20,478 nucleotides of DNA from a virus, in IMG/VR virus record IMGVR_UViG_3300014819_000087, positions 1 through 20,478 of that record. One strand, given 5' to 3'. The notes beneath the pieces were generated by a model that was not told the DNA's origin, made no database searches, and saw nothing but the letters and a program-made list of their open reading frames with translations. This document shows, piece by piece, positions 6,225 through 15,641 of this stretch; position 1 is the first letter of the stretch; each line of letters starts with the position of its first letter. The position numbers and the translations under genes were made by a program.

Positions 6225-7448
6225 ATGACACAACAAGTAATCAACACCGGTGCGGTGGCAAACGACGGTACAGGCGAAAGCCTGCGCAATGCGTTTGATG
6301 CAGTTAACAATAACTTTGCCAACATCTGGACGGCCGGACCTGTAGACTCACAGGTTGTAATTAGCAACAATCGCATATCTACCACGGTACAAAATCTAGC
6401 ATTAGTACTAGCCGGCAACGGCGTTGGTACCATCACAGTTGACAGTTCTGTTGTTCCTGGCATTGATTCTGTATACGATTTAGGAACTGCTAATTCAAGA
6501 TTTGACAGTGTTTATAGTAGATACTTTTACGGTAACGGCGCATTTTTAACTGGCATCAGCAACGGCAGCGGCAGCGCAACTTCTGTAACATTTGCTGCCA
6601 CGCCGCCTTTAGCTGCTAACATTGGCGATATCTGGATTCAAAGTGATACTGGCATACAGTACCTCTACTTCAATGACAACACCAGTAACCAATGGGCAGA
6701 ACTAGAAGCTTATCAAAGTTTCAGTTCTGGCGGAACAGGCAACGGTAATGTTGATCTAACTAATTTGTCGTCAGACATCATACCCAGCACTAATAACAGT
6801 TACAGCTTGGGCAACAGTGTGCGCCAATGGAAAGACCTCTGGGTCAGCAACAGCACAATCTATCTAAACAGCTTGCCAATAACAGCAGATGGAGCAAACT
6901 TAAAAGTGAATGGCAACACGGTACTCACAACCAGCAGTCCTTTGAGTTTTAGTAACTTGAGCGTGACAGGCAATGTGAATGCAAATGCAGTTTATACCAA
7001 CAACTATTTTTATGCCAATGGTGCACCTTTTCCGCAAGGTAGCAACAGCTTGCCAGGCACAACCATATCGCTCAAAGATAATGTAATAGCCACAACCACA
7101 CTAAATCAAAATTTGGTATTGAGTGCAAACGGTGTGGGTAATGTACAAACCAACAGCAGTATCATGCCTGGCATCACTGGAGTTTATGAAATTGGGTCAT
7201 CTGCTTTAAAATATGATTCGGTGTATGCCAGCTATCTTTATGGAAATGTCAGCGCCACAAATGTCACAGTTGCTACTGGCGGATTTATGAAACTGCCAGT
7301 TTATACAGCAGCAAATTTAAGAACTTATACTGGACAAGTAGGGTGGGTTGCCACAGTATCAAACAGCACAACACCAGCAGGCAAAATGGCATTTTGGGAC
7401 ACCACAAACAATCGTTGGAGTTATGTCAGTGACAATACCGCAGTTTAA
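6225..7448 (+). CDS. Modular tail fibre / adhesin protein
   Basis: The 407-aa protein opens with INTGAVANDGTGESLRNAF (residues 6-24), a common N-terminal module of T4-like tail and fibre proteins, written as IN.G...NDGTG..LR.AF...N.NF. A GDIWIQSDTG...YLYFND....W.EL module lies at about 132-161. A YSLGNSVRQWKDLWVSNSTI module with a following NLKVNGNTV lies at about 190-235. The C-terminus (LPVYTAANLRTYTGQVGW to the end, 357-407) is another standard fibre ending. A segment of about 60 residues is duplicated internally (about 47-107 and 286-347: NLxLxxxGVG, then SSxxPGIxxVYxxG, then YDSVY/FDSVY). Charged residues are few and beta structure is expected. It is the first gene of the fibre cluster. 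Likely role: a fibre, or a fibre-baseplate connector, on the virion surface. Confidence 0.8.
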   Translation: MTQQVINTGAVANDGTGESLRNAFDAVNNNFANIWTAGPVDSQVVISNNRISTTVQNLALVLAGNGVGTITVDSSVVPGIDSVYDLGTANSRFDSVYSRYFYGNGAFLTGISNGSGSATSVTFAATPPLAANIGDIWIQSDTGIQYLYFNDNTSNQWAELEAYQSFSSGGTGNGNVDLTNLSSDIIPSTNNSYSLGNSVRQWKDLWVSNSTIYLNSLPITADGANLKVNGNTVLTTSSPLSFSNLSVTGNVNANAVYTNNYFYANGAPFPQGSNSLPGTTISLKDNVIATTTLNQNLVLSANGVGNVQTNSSIMPGITGVYEIGSSALKYDSVYASYLYGNVSATNVTVATGGFMKLPVYTAANLRTYTGQVGWVATVSNSTTPAGKMAFWDTTNNRWSYVSDNTAV

Positions 7449-7455
7449 AAATCAA

Positions 7456-7463
7456 ATAAGTAT
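7456..7463 (+). promoter_or_regulatory. Possible late-type promoter box (ATAAGTAT)
   Basis: ATAAGTAT lies in the 33-base gap before the giant gene at 7482. T4-like spacing gives a leader of about 13 bases with no Shine-Dalgarno, only an A-rich stretch before the ATG. Confidence 0.35.
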
Positions 7464-7481
7464 TAAGATAGACATAAAAAA

Positions 7482-10400
7482 ATGCCAACATTAAATTTTC
7501 CAACCAATCCAACACTGAATCAAACATACAGTTTTGGCGGAAAAACTTGGGTGTGGAACGGCCAAGGTTGGCAGCTGTCTGCCTCTGGCGCAATCAATAA
7601 TATTCCTATTGGTAACATCACACCTGCTTCAGGTGCGTTTACCACTCTGGCAGCTAACACTTTTGCTGCCAACGGCATCACAGTACTGGGCAATATTACT
7701 GGCGCAAATTTAAATGCCACTGGCAATCTCAGTGTTGCTGGCAATGTCAATTCGCCACTAAACGTTACAGCCAATGTTACTGCCACAAACTTTGTCACAG
7801 CAGGCACGCTGACTGCTGGCATAGTTAGCTCTACAGGCAATGTGACCGGTGCTTACATTATTGGTGATGGTAGCCAGCTTACAAATCTTCCAGGTGTTAA
7901 CTATTCAAACGCCAATGTGGCCAATTACTTGCCCACATACACAGGCAACCTTGCGAGCTTAACAGGTCCTGTAACAACTACAGGCAACTTAACTGGCGCA
8001 AATGTTGTTACTAGCGGATTGGTCACAACCACAGGCAATATCACAGGCGGTAACTTACGCACAGCAGGCAGCATAACTGCCACAGGCAATATCACAAGTG
8101 GTAATCTTGCCACCGGCAATATTATTTCAGCTAGTATCAACAGTTCAGGATTAATTTCGGCTGTAGGTAACATCACCGGTTCATACATTTTTGGTAATGG
8201 TAGTCAACTAACTGGGTTACCAGCTACCTATTCAAATGCCAATGTGGCAGCTTACCTGCCAACTTACACGGGCAACTTGCCCAACTTAACAGGCCCAGTT
8301 ACTACCACAGGTAACCTAACTGGTGGCAATGTTTTAACAACTGGAGTGATCAGTGCTGCTGGTATTGTTACAGGTGGTAATGTTAGCACAGGCAATATTA
8401 CAGCTGGTAATGTCAGTACCACTGGCAATGTTCGAGCAGCATACTTCTTAGGCGATGGCAGCCAGCTTACCAATTTGCCAGCAGGTAATTATTCAAACGC
8501 AAACGTAGCCGACTACTTGCCAACTTATACAGGCAACCTGGTCAGTTTAACTGGACCAGTTACAACCACAAGTAACTTGACTGGTAGCAATGTATTAACT
8601 AGTGGATTGATATCAGCAACTGGTAATATCACAGGTGGCAACGTTGCTACTGGTAATATTGTTGCTGGCAATTTAAGAACCGCTGGAACAATCAGTGCTA
8701 CCGGCAATATTGTTGGTGCTTACATTTTAGGTGATGGTAGCCAATTAACAAACTTACCTGCTGGCAACTATTCAAACGCAAACGTAGCCGACTACTTGCC
8801 AACTTATACAGGCAACCTGGTCAGTTTAACTGGACCAGTCATAACCACAAGTAACATCACAGGTGGAAACTTACAAACTGGTGGAAGTTTAACTGTATCT
8901 GGCAATATTGCCGGTGGTAATGTTTCTACTGGTAATATTGTTGCTGGCAATGTCAGCACAGTTGGCAATGTTCGAGCAGCATACTTTTTGGGAGATGGTA
9001 GCCAATTAACAAACTTACCTGCTGGTAATTATTCAAACGCAAACGTAGCCAACTACCTGCCTACGTATACTGGTAATCTTGCAAGTTTAACAGGTCCAGT
9101 TACAACCACAGGTAACTTGACTGGCAGCAATGTATTAACTAGTGGATTGATATCGGTAACTGGTAATATCACAGGTGGCAATATTGCTACTGGAAATATA
9201 CTTGCTGGTAATATTAGCACTGCTGGTAATGTTCGTGGTACTTATATTTTAGGTGATGGTAGCCAATTAACAAACTTACCTGCTGGCAATTATTCAAATG
9301 CCAATGTAGCCAACTACTTGCCCACATACACAGGTAACTTGGTCAGTTTGACAGGGCCAGTTACTACTACTTCAAACATAACAGGTGGTAATTTAGTCAC
9401 TGCTGGATCAATCACAGCCACTGGCAACATTGCAGGCGGCAATATTGCTACAGGTAATTTGATTGCTGCCAATGTAGCTTCGTTAGGTGCAGTTAGTGCA
9501 GTAGGCAATGTTGCTGGCACGTACTTCATTGGTAATGGTGCTTTCTTAACTGGTATTGCCAGTGGCAACTCAAACTATTCAAATGCCAATGTGGCTGCCT
9601 ATTTGCCAACTTATACTGGCAATTTGGTTAGCCTTGCTGGACCAATTGTTACTACAGGCAACATTACTGGCAATTACATATCAGCTACGGGCAATATATT
9701 TGCCGGAAACATTACAGCCAACAGTCGATTAAGTGTTGGCCAGGCTAACATTTATCCCAACAATTTTGATCCAGCAGTATTGACCATTCAAGCTGATGCA
9801 GTTGGATTCTCTGGACTGATAATTGCCACAGGTGATATATCTGGTAACAATTTGTCAGCTGGTGGCAATGTAATTGGTGGCAATATACGCACTGCTGGCA
9901 TAGTTAGTGCTGTTGGTAACATTTATGCTGCTAACTTTGTTGGTAACGTTACTGGCAACATTAATGTACCAGGCGCCAATACACAAATTTTATTTAACGA
10001 TGGCGGCCTAGCCGGCGCCAGCGCTGGCCTTACATTTAACAAAACCACACAAGTTCTTTCAGTCACTGGCAATATTCAAAGTGGCAACTTACGCACTGCT
10101 GGATTAATCAGTGCAACTGGTAACATAGCTGGTCAATACTTTGTTGGTAACGGTAGTCTACTCACTGGCATTATTGCTTCGGCTGGCGCTGCCATTACAA
10201 ACGGCAGCAGTAATGTCACAGTTGCAGCCAATGGCAATGTCACAGTTACAGTGACCGGAAATTACAATGTTGCAACAGTAGCCACAACTGGTGTTTATGT
10301 AGCAGGTTTAGTATCAGCCACAGGCAATATTGCTGGCAATTACTTGTTGGGTAATGGTAGTCAACTAACCGGATTACCAGCCACTTATTCAAATGCCAAT

Positions 10401-13400
10401 GTTGCGGCATACTTGCCTACATACTCTGGTAACTTGCCAAGTTTAACTGGATTAGTTTCTACCACAGGCAATATCAGTGGCAGTTACTTGTTAGGCAATG
10501 GTGCTTTAATTACTGGACTACCGGCTGGCTATAGTAATGCTGATGTAGCTGCATACTTGCCAACATATTCAGGTAATTTAGTCAGCCTAACCGGATTGGT
10601 TTCTACCACCGGCAACATCAGTGGCAATTATGTTTTAGGTAACGGTGCGTTGCTAACTGGTGTGATCACATCAGTGGCCAATATCAACAACGGCACATCA
10701 AACATCACAGTTGTGAGTTCAGGTGGTAACATCACTGTAGGTGTTGGCGGTACAGGCAATGTAGCTGTGTTTGCCACAACTGGCGAATACGTCACAGGTG
10801 TAGTAAGTGCAAGCGGTAATATTACTGGTAGCAATTTGGTCACCAGCGGGTTAGTAACAGCAACTGGCAATGTTGTTGCAGGCAATTTGCAAACTGCTGG
10901 ATTAATAACATCCACAGGCAATATAACTGGTGGCAATGTCTTAACAAGTGGAGTAATATCTGCAACCGGTAATGCAGCGGTAGGCAATCTAAACACTACA
11001 GGACTAGTTACTGCAACTGGTAATATCACCGGCGGTAATGTACTAACTGCTGGTCAAGTATCCGCAACTGGCAATGTTGCTGGTAATTACTTCATTGGTA
11101 ATGGTAGCCAACTAACTGGTGTTGCGGCATCTAGTGTAAACGCCGCAGCATTGATTGGTAATACATTAAGTTCGAACGTTTTATATTCAAGTTTGACCAC
11201 GGTTGGCAATTTGACCAACTTGAGTGTTGTGGGCAACACAACCAGTGGTAATTTATTAACTGGTGGATTGATCAGTGCAACTGGCAACATAAATGTAGGC
11301 AACATAAACACCGCTGGCCTTGCATCAGTTACTGGCAACATTACAGGTGGTAACTTATTAACTAGCGGATTAGTTTCGGCAACTGCTAATGTAGCAGGCG
11401 GAAATATTACCACAGCAGGATTGATCACAGCAACTGGCAATGTCACTGGTGGCAATGTAATTACCACTGGATTAATTACAGCCAGCGGCAACATTTCTGG
11501 CAACAATATTTTTGCTACCACGCTGATCAGTGTAACTGGTAATGTGATTGCTGCCAATGTTAATACAAGTGCAATTAGACCAGTCAGTGGCGAATTAACA
11601 ATCACCACAGCCACAGGTAATTTAAATCTGCAACCTGCAGGCAACATTGTTCTAGCTAACACTATTATCAATAGTTTAGCATATCCACTACAAGATACTG
11701 ACGCCGCAACCAAGTTGTATGTTGACAACATGGCGTCAACTGGCATTGGGTATCACACCGCAGTGGCTGCGGCCACCACAACTACATTGGCTAGTACTAC
11801 CAGCGGTACAATAACATACACACAGCCAAACGGTGCAGCTAATGGTATTGGTGCCAAACTGACCACAACTGGATCATTCAATTTAATTGACACTGTCAAT
11901 GTGCAGTCATCTGGCACACGTATCTTGGTCAAGAACGAAGGTAATGCAGTATACAATGGTGTGTATACCTGGGCCAATACCACAGCCATTGTGCGTTCAA
12001 CTGACACCGACGAATATGGTGCAGACAGCGCCAATGCAATAAGTGTCAATGATTATTTCTTTGTGTCAACTGGCAATGTCAATGGTGGTAGTGCTTACAT
12101 TGTTAATGCACCTGCTGGCACAATCACGTTTGGCACCAGCAATATTACTTTTGCTCAGTTCAGTCAAGCCACTCTTTATACTGCCAACACTGATGCTGGC
12201 CTGAGTTTGATTGGCTCACAGTTTAATGCCAAGGTAGACCAAAATACCACAGCATTCGATGTTGCTGGTAATATCATTGTCAAAGCAGGTGCAAACTTAA
12301 CCACACCTAACATCGGCGCCGCAACTGGTACCAGTTTGAGTTTGATTGGCAATGCAATCAGTGGCAATGTGCTAACTGGTGGATTGATATCATCAACTGG
12401 CAACATCACTGGCGGCAATGTAACCACAGCCGGTACTATCACAGCCGCTGGCAATGTACAGGCAGGCAATCTTGTCACAGCAGGATCAATCACAGCCACT
12501 GGTAACATTAGTGCTGCTTATTTTTCTGGCAATGGTGCTGGTCTTTCAAATGTTGTTGCAGCCGGCGGCGTAGGTAACACAATTACACTGGGCACACCAA
12601 CTGATGGTAATTTGGTTGCAAATGGTGCCTATCAAGGCTGGACCACTGCTACATTTGTAACAGATGGCCTTGATGACCTAAACCAAGTGGCATTTAACAT
12701 TGCCAATAGCACTTATGTTGGCAACACATACATTACAGCCAATGTGTATTCGGGACCAAGTCCGTTGTCAGTGGCCTTTACTGGACGATATATTGGCAAC
12801 CCCAACAGTTACTTGTGGCAATTTGGTGACGGCACAGCCAACGTTACCACAGCCAATGCTGTTCACACATTCTCTAATGCGTTAGGTGGCACATTTACTG
12901 TGTCATTTACTGCCTACAATACCAACGGCACATTTAACGGCAATGCAGCCAACGGTGCCAAAGGATCAACCAGTACTGCAAGTATCTCAAACATTGTGTT
13001 GTACACACCCAGTCCAATACCATCGTTTACGCTCAGCAGCAACAGCTTTAACTCTGGCAACAGTGTTACCGTAACCAACACCAGTCAGTACGTGACTTGG
13101 TATGATTTGAGTTTTGGTGACGGCACAGCTAACTTTACTGCTGGTCCAGGACTGGCCAACACTTCATTCACCACAGTCAATCACACCTACAATTCTGCCG
13201 CTGCCAACACTGACAGTTTGTACAGTGTGATACTAAGTGGTACTAGCAACACCGCAGGTGCCAGTAACGTCACAGTGGTATCATCGGCCAGCAATGTCAA
13301 GTCTTATTCATCACAAGCCAGCAACGTGGTTGTCACTGCTAATGTGATCACAGTGATCAACGGATTAGGAGGCGTGAGTTTTAGAAATGATTCAAACGGT

Positions 13401-15641
13401 GCTCCGGGCAACACAGCAAGTTTTGGCAGTCAGCAGTTGTACAACTACAACTATGGTGATGGCAATGTTGCCAACGTGAACATTGGAACAAGTATTGCTG
13501 GCAATCCATCTGCTGCTAACGTGACAAATACGTTTGCACTGTCAGGTGCTAACCAAGCTGGCAATGCTTACCAACAGTTCACGGCAAACTTGTATTTGTA
13601 CACTGGCTACAGCACAAGTCCAGCCAAATCCAGCAACATTACTATCACAGTGAATCCACAAGTTCGTGCTAACTTTATTGGTACTGCGGCAAACACTACC
13701 ACTGACGCCACTGCCAACACAGGTAATGCTCAAGTAGGATACATTTACACAGACTACACCGGCAACAACCGTGCTACATTTACTTTCCAGAACACTAGCC
13801 AGAACAGCAATTTAGCCAACTGGTCCTGGGGCGACAGCACATTTAGCAATAGTGTAAGCAATGTGGGCAATACCCTACACACTTACACTTTGACTGGTGC
13901 CAAAACTGTAGCTCTAACTGCTAACGGCACACCAAATGGTATTTCAAGCACTGCTCAAAGCAATACCTCAAGCATCACAGGTTACATCTTTATTGCAACC
14001 AATCCAACTGCACCAACCAATTTAAGTGGCTTTGCTAATTTGGCTATTGCCAACACCAGCGAAGGTACCAGCCCATTACTGGCAGCAGGTGCAAGAGATG
14101 CCACAGGCGGCAACATTGTTGCCAACGGCGCAAGCGTAACACGTTTTGCTACCACAACCACAATTGCCACAGCAGCCAACATTGTAAATGCCAACACAGC
14201 CACAACTGGTACACTGAGTGCGTATGTTAATAATGGCATCTCTGGCAACGTGACATTTACCACCACAGGCAACACTGTGGGATCCAATGCTGCACTGGTC
14301 ATAAGTGCTGACAGAGACTTGCACGTGGCCAACGCCGCAGTGCCCAGCTACTTCTACAAAGTTTTTAACGCCAACATCAGCTGTGCTCTCAGCAGTCTTG
14401 AAACAGGTTACAATAACTACAAACTGGTACACACAGTATCTGGTAATACTAACTATGTGGGATTTGTCAAAGACAATTTAAACACAGCACCAAGTTTGGT
14501 TACCAGCAACATAGCCATAGTAGAAGGTACAGCAGGAACCTACAGATACATTTCTGGCATTCCTTATTACAACACTGGCTCACCTACAGTGACCATTGCC
14601 AATTTAGCGGTAGCAAACTTGTCTGGGCAGACCTTTAGAAGTGCTGACCCGTTTGTGTTGGCCAGTGGAACAGTATCTGAAGGAACTGGCGCTTTGGTAT
14701 CTGCAACACAAACCAAATCACTCAGTACCATTAACAATTCTGGCAACAGTTTCTTGACAAGTGCAAATTTAAATGCCAACGTGGGTATTGCTTCAAACTA
14801 CACACTTGGCAATATAACAGCCAACTTGACAGGTGCCAACAATGTTGTGGCCACTCTACAAGCCAACATATTCAACGTGATAGGAACTAGCAGCACAGTA
14901 CAATTGCCTGCTAACATACAGATGTATGCCGGTGCAAATTCAGGTGTGAATGAACAGTCAATCACTGCATCAACAACAGGAAACACACAAGCAGCCATAC
15001 GTGTAGTAATGAGCACTTCAGGCAACACTCCTGCGTTCTCTAACTCTACTAACTTCTACACAGCCAATGCTTGGTCTGGTGCACAAACCATTGCTGGCAC
15101 GCCAGAAGCAGTAGTACGTTATGGAATACTCAAACAGTATGCAGTTGATCTCAGCACTGGGTACTTGCCAGTAGGACCAAACTTGTCAGTCACTGGTGGT
15201 CGCACAAGCACACAGTATTTTACTTTTGCATTTGCAAGACCCAGCCTAGCCAACTTTGACATTAGAATAACTTCAGTCACAGGCGTTGCAGGTGTTTGGA
15301 TTGCAGCACCAGGAACAACTATTGACAAAAGTGGATTTACATCGCCAACTCCAGGATTTCCAGGACCCACCAGTACCATCAACGGCTGGTTGGAAGCATC
15401 CACACAGTATGCCGGATCCGGAGTTCCGGGTGCAAGTGGCACAGGTGGCAACGGCTCAAATGGATGTGCCCTGACTGGTGCAGACGTTATACCATTAAAT
15501 ACAGCAATCTCTAACGTAGCATACACAATGACCCTTGGATCTCAAAACGCTGCCAATAGTACTGGCACTAATATTTTAATTAGAATTGCATTGGCAAGTG
15601 GTCAAACCATATCAGACCTGCAGATAGGAACGGCAACATAA
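7482..15641 (+). CDS. Giant repeat tail fibre protein with PKD-like domains
   Basis: This is a 2719-aa protein. Modules in order: residues 3-33 FPTNPTLNQTYSFGGKTW...W, a common fibre N-terminal module; about 45-1040, a repetitive shaft with nine YSNANVAxYLPTYTGNL units and many GDGSQLTNLP or GNGSQLTGL turns; about 826-870 NTQILFNDGG...GLTFNK, a widespread phage module; 1108-1365, exact 17-residue repeats; about 1405-1563 DTDAATKLYVDN...RILVKNEGNAVYNGVYTW...FAQF, a well-known tail-fibre domain; about 1698-1745 LGTPTDGNL...DGLDDLN; about 1757-2150, four PKD-like domains; about 2480-2719, a C-terminal domain with FAFARPSLANFDIRITS and NGSNGCALTGAD. Lys, Arg, Glu and Cys are very rare in the shaft. 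It is about twice the length of T4 gp34. No typical S74 chaperone ending is recognised. The stop codon shares one base with the next ATG, so translation is coupled. No good Shine-Dalgarno precedes the start. Confidence 0.88.
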   Translation: MPTLNFPTNPTLNQTYSFGGKTWVWNGQGWQLSASGAINNIPIGNITPASGAFTTLAANTFAANGITVLGNITGANLNATGNLSVAGNVNSPLNVTANVTATNFVTAGTLTAGIVSSTGNVTGAYIIGDGSQLTNLPGVNYSNANVANYLPTYTGNLASLTGPVTTTGNLTGANVVTSGLVTTTGNITGGNLRTAGSITATGNITSGNLATGNIISASINSSGLISAVGNITGSYIFGNGSQLTGLPATYSNANVAAYLPTYTGNLPNLTGPVTTTGNLTGGNVLTTGVISAAGIVTGGNVSTGNITAGNVSTTGNVRAAYFLGDGSQLTNLPAGNYSNANVADYLPTYTGNLVSLTGPVTTTSNLTGSNVLTSGLISATGNITGGNVATGNIVAGNLRTAGTISATGNIVGAYILGDGSQLTNLPAGNYSNANVADYLPTYTGNLVSLTGPVITTSNITGGNLQTGGSLTVSGNIAGGNVSTGNIVAGNVSTVGNVRAAYFLGDGSQLTNLPAGNYSNANVANYLPTYTGNLASLTGPVTTTGNLTGSNVLTSGLISVTGNITGGNIATGNILAGNISTAGNVRGTYILGDGSQLTNLPAGNYSNANVANYLPTYTGNLVSLTGPVTTTSNITGGNLVTAGSITATGNIAGGNIATGNLIAANVASLGAVSAVGNVAGTYFIGNGAFLTGIASGNSNYSNANVAAYLPTYTGNLVSLAGPIVTTGNITGNYISATGNIFAGNITANSRLSVGQANIYPNNFDPAVLTIQADAVGFSGLIIATGDISGNNLSAGGNVIGGNIRTAGIVSAVGNIYAANFVGNVTGNINVPGANTQILFNDGGLAGASAGLTFNKTTQVLSVTGNIQSGNLRTAGLISATGNIAGQYFVGNGSLLTGIIASAGAAITNGSSNVTVAANGNVTVTVTGNYNVATVATTGVYVAGLVSATGNIAGNYLLGNGSQLTGLPATYSNANVAAYLPTYSGNLPSLTGLVSTTGNISGSYLLGNGALITGLPAGYSNADVAAYLPTYSGNLVSLTGLVSTTGNISGNYVLGNGALLTGVITSVANINNGTSNITVVSSGGNITVGVGGTGNVAVFATTGEYVTGVVSASGNITGSNLVTSGLVTATGNVVAGNLQTAGLITSTGNITGGNVLTSGVISATGNAAVGNLNTTGLVTATGNITGGNVLTAGQVSATGNVAGNYFIGNGSQLTGVAASSVNAAALIGNTLSSNVLYSSLTTVGNLTNLSVVGNTTSGNLLTGGLISATGNINVGNINTAGLASVTGNITGGNLLTSGLVSATANVAGGNITTAGLITATGNVTGGNVITTGLITASGNISGNNIFATTLISVTGNVIAANVNTSAIRPVSGELTITTATGNLNLQPAGNIVLANTIINSLAYPLQDTDAATKLYVDNMASTGIGYHTAVAAATTTTLASTTSGTITYTQPNGAANGIGAKLTTTGSFNLIDTVNVQSSGTRILVKNEGNAVYNGVYTWANTTAIVRSTDTDEYGADSANAISVNDYFFVSTGNVNGGSAYIVNAPAGTITFGTSNITFAQFSQATLYTANTDAGLSLIGSQFNAKVDQNTTAFDVAGNIIVKAGANLTTPNIGAATGTSLSLIGNAISGNVLTGGLISSTGNITGGNVTTAGTITAAGNVQAGNLVTAGSITATGNISAAYFSGNGAGLSNVVAAGGVGNTITLGTPTDGNLVANGAYQGWTTATFVTDGLDDLNQVAFNIANSTYVGNTYITANVYSGPSPLSVAFTGRYIGNPNSYLWQFGDGTANVTTANAVHTFSNALGGTFTVSFTAYNTNGTFNGNAANGAKGSTSTASISNIVLYTPSPIPSFTLSSNSFNSGNSVTVTNTSQYVTWYDLSFGDGTANFTAGPGLANTSFTTVNHTYNSAAANTDSLYSVILSGTSNTAGASNVTVVSSASNVKSYSSQASNVVVTANVITVINGLGGVSFRNDSNGAPGNTASFGSQQLYNYNYGDGNVANVNIGTSIAGNPSAANVTNTFALSGANQAGNAYQQFTANLYLYTGYSTSPAKSSNITITVNPQVRANFIGTAANTTTDATANTGNAQVGYIYTDYTGNNRATFTFQNTSQNSNLANWSWGDSTFSNSVSNVGNTLHTYTLTGAKTVALTANGTPNGISSTAQSNTSSITGYIFIATNPTAPTNLSGFANLAIANTSEGTSPLLAAGARDATGGNIVANGASVTRFATTTTIATAANIVNANTATTGTLSAYVNNGISGNVTFTTTGNTVGSNAALVISADRDLHVANAAVPSYFYKVFNANISCALSSLETGYNNYKLVHTVSGNTNYVGFVKDNLNTAPSLVTSNIAIVEGTAGTYRYISGIPYYNTGSPTVTIANLAVANLSGQTFRSADPFVLASGTVSEGTGALVSATQTKSLSTINNSGNSFLTSANLNANVGIASNYTLGNITANLTGANNVVATLQANIFNVIGTSSTVQLPANIQMYAGANSGVNEQSITASTTGNTQAAIRVVMSTSGNTPAFSNSTNFYTANAWSGAQTIAGTPEAVVRYGILKQYAVDLSTGYLPVGPNLSVTGGRTSTQYFTFAFARPSLANFDIRITSVTGVAGVWIAAPGTTIDKSGFTSPTPGFPGPTSTINGWLEASTQYAGSGVPGASGTGGNGSNGCALTGADVIPLNTAISNVAYTMTLGSQNAANSTGTNILIRIALASGQTISDLQIGTAT
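7902..10613 (+). repeat. Nine-copy YSNANVAxYLPTYTGNL module array
   Basis: The Tyr codons opening each copy are at 7902, 8229, 8490, 8769, 9030, 9291, 9576, 10386 and 10530. Most spacings are 261 nt (87 residues), with variants of 279, 285 and 327 nt. All are multiples of three, so the array never breaks the frame. DNA identity is high: the stretch after 8490 and the stretch after 8769 match almost perfectly for about 70 bases, and the block near 8561 recurs near 9101 with few changes. Confidence 0.92.
10803..11576 (+). repeat. 51-nt (17-residue) repeat array in the giant fibre gene
   Basis: Consensus per unit is (I/V)SATGNITGGNxxTxGL. Five exact 17-residue units run 10803-11057 and six more run 11271-11576. 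Between them is a non-repeat insert containing the NTLSSNVLYSSLTTVGNLT module. The constant length suggests one turn or layer of a repeated beta fold per unit. Confidence 0.9.
12750..13940 (+). other. Region encoding four PKD-like beta-sandwich domains
   Basis: Residues about 1757-2150 of the giant protein. Domain 1 is a clear PKD match: SPLSVAFTG, then YLWQFGDGTANVT, then AVHTFSN, then GTFTVSFTAYN. Domain 2 has LSFGDGTANFT...VNHTYN...YSVILSG. Domain 3 has YNYGDGNVANV...VTNTFALSG and is more divergent. Domain 4 has ANWSWGDSTFSNSVSNV...LHTYTLTGAKTVALTANG. PKD domains are Ig-like folds that act as spacers or bind glycans and proteins. Here they interrupt the repeat shaft. Confidence 0.75.

Noticed and set aside
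15119-15641. C-terminal region of the giant fibre as a diversity-generating retroelement target
   Set aside because: No template repeat or reverse transcriptase gene is visible in the window, and no adenine-biased variable repeat pair was found by eye.
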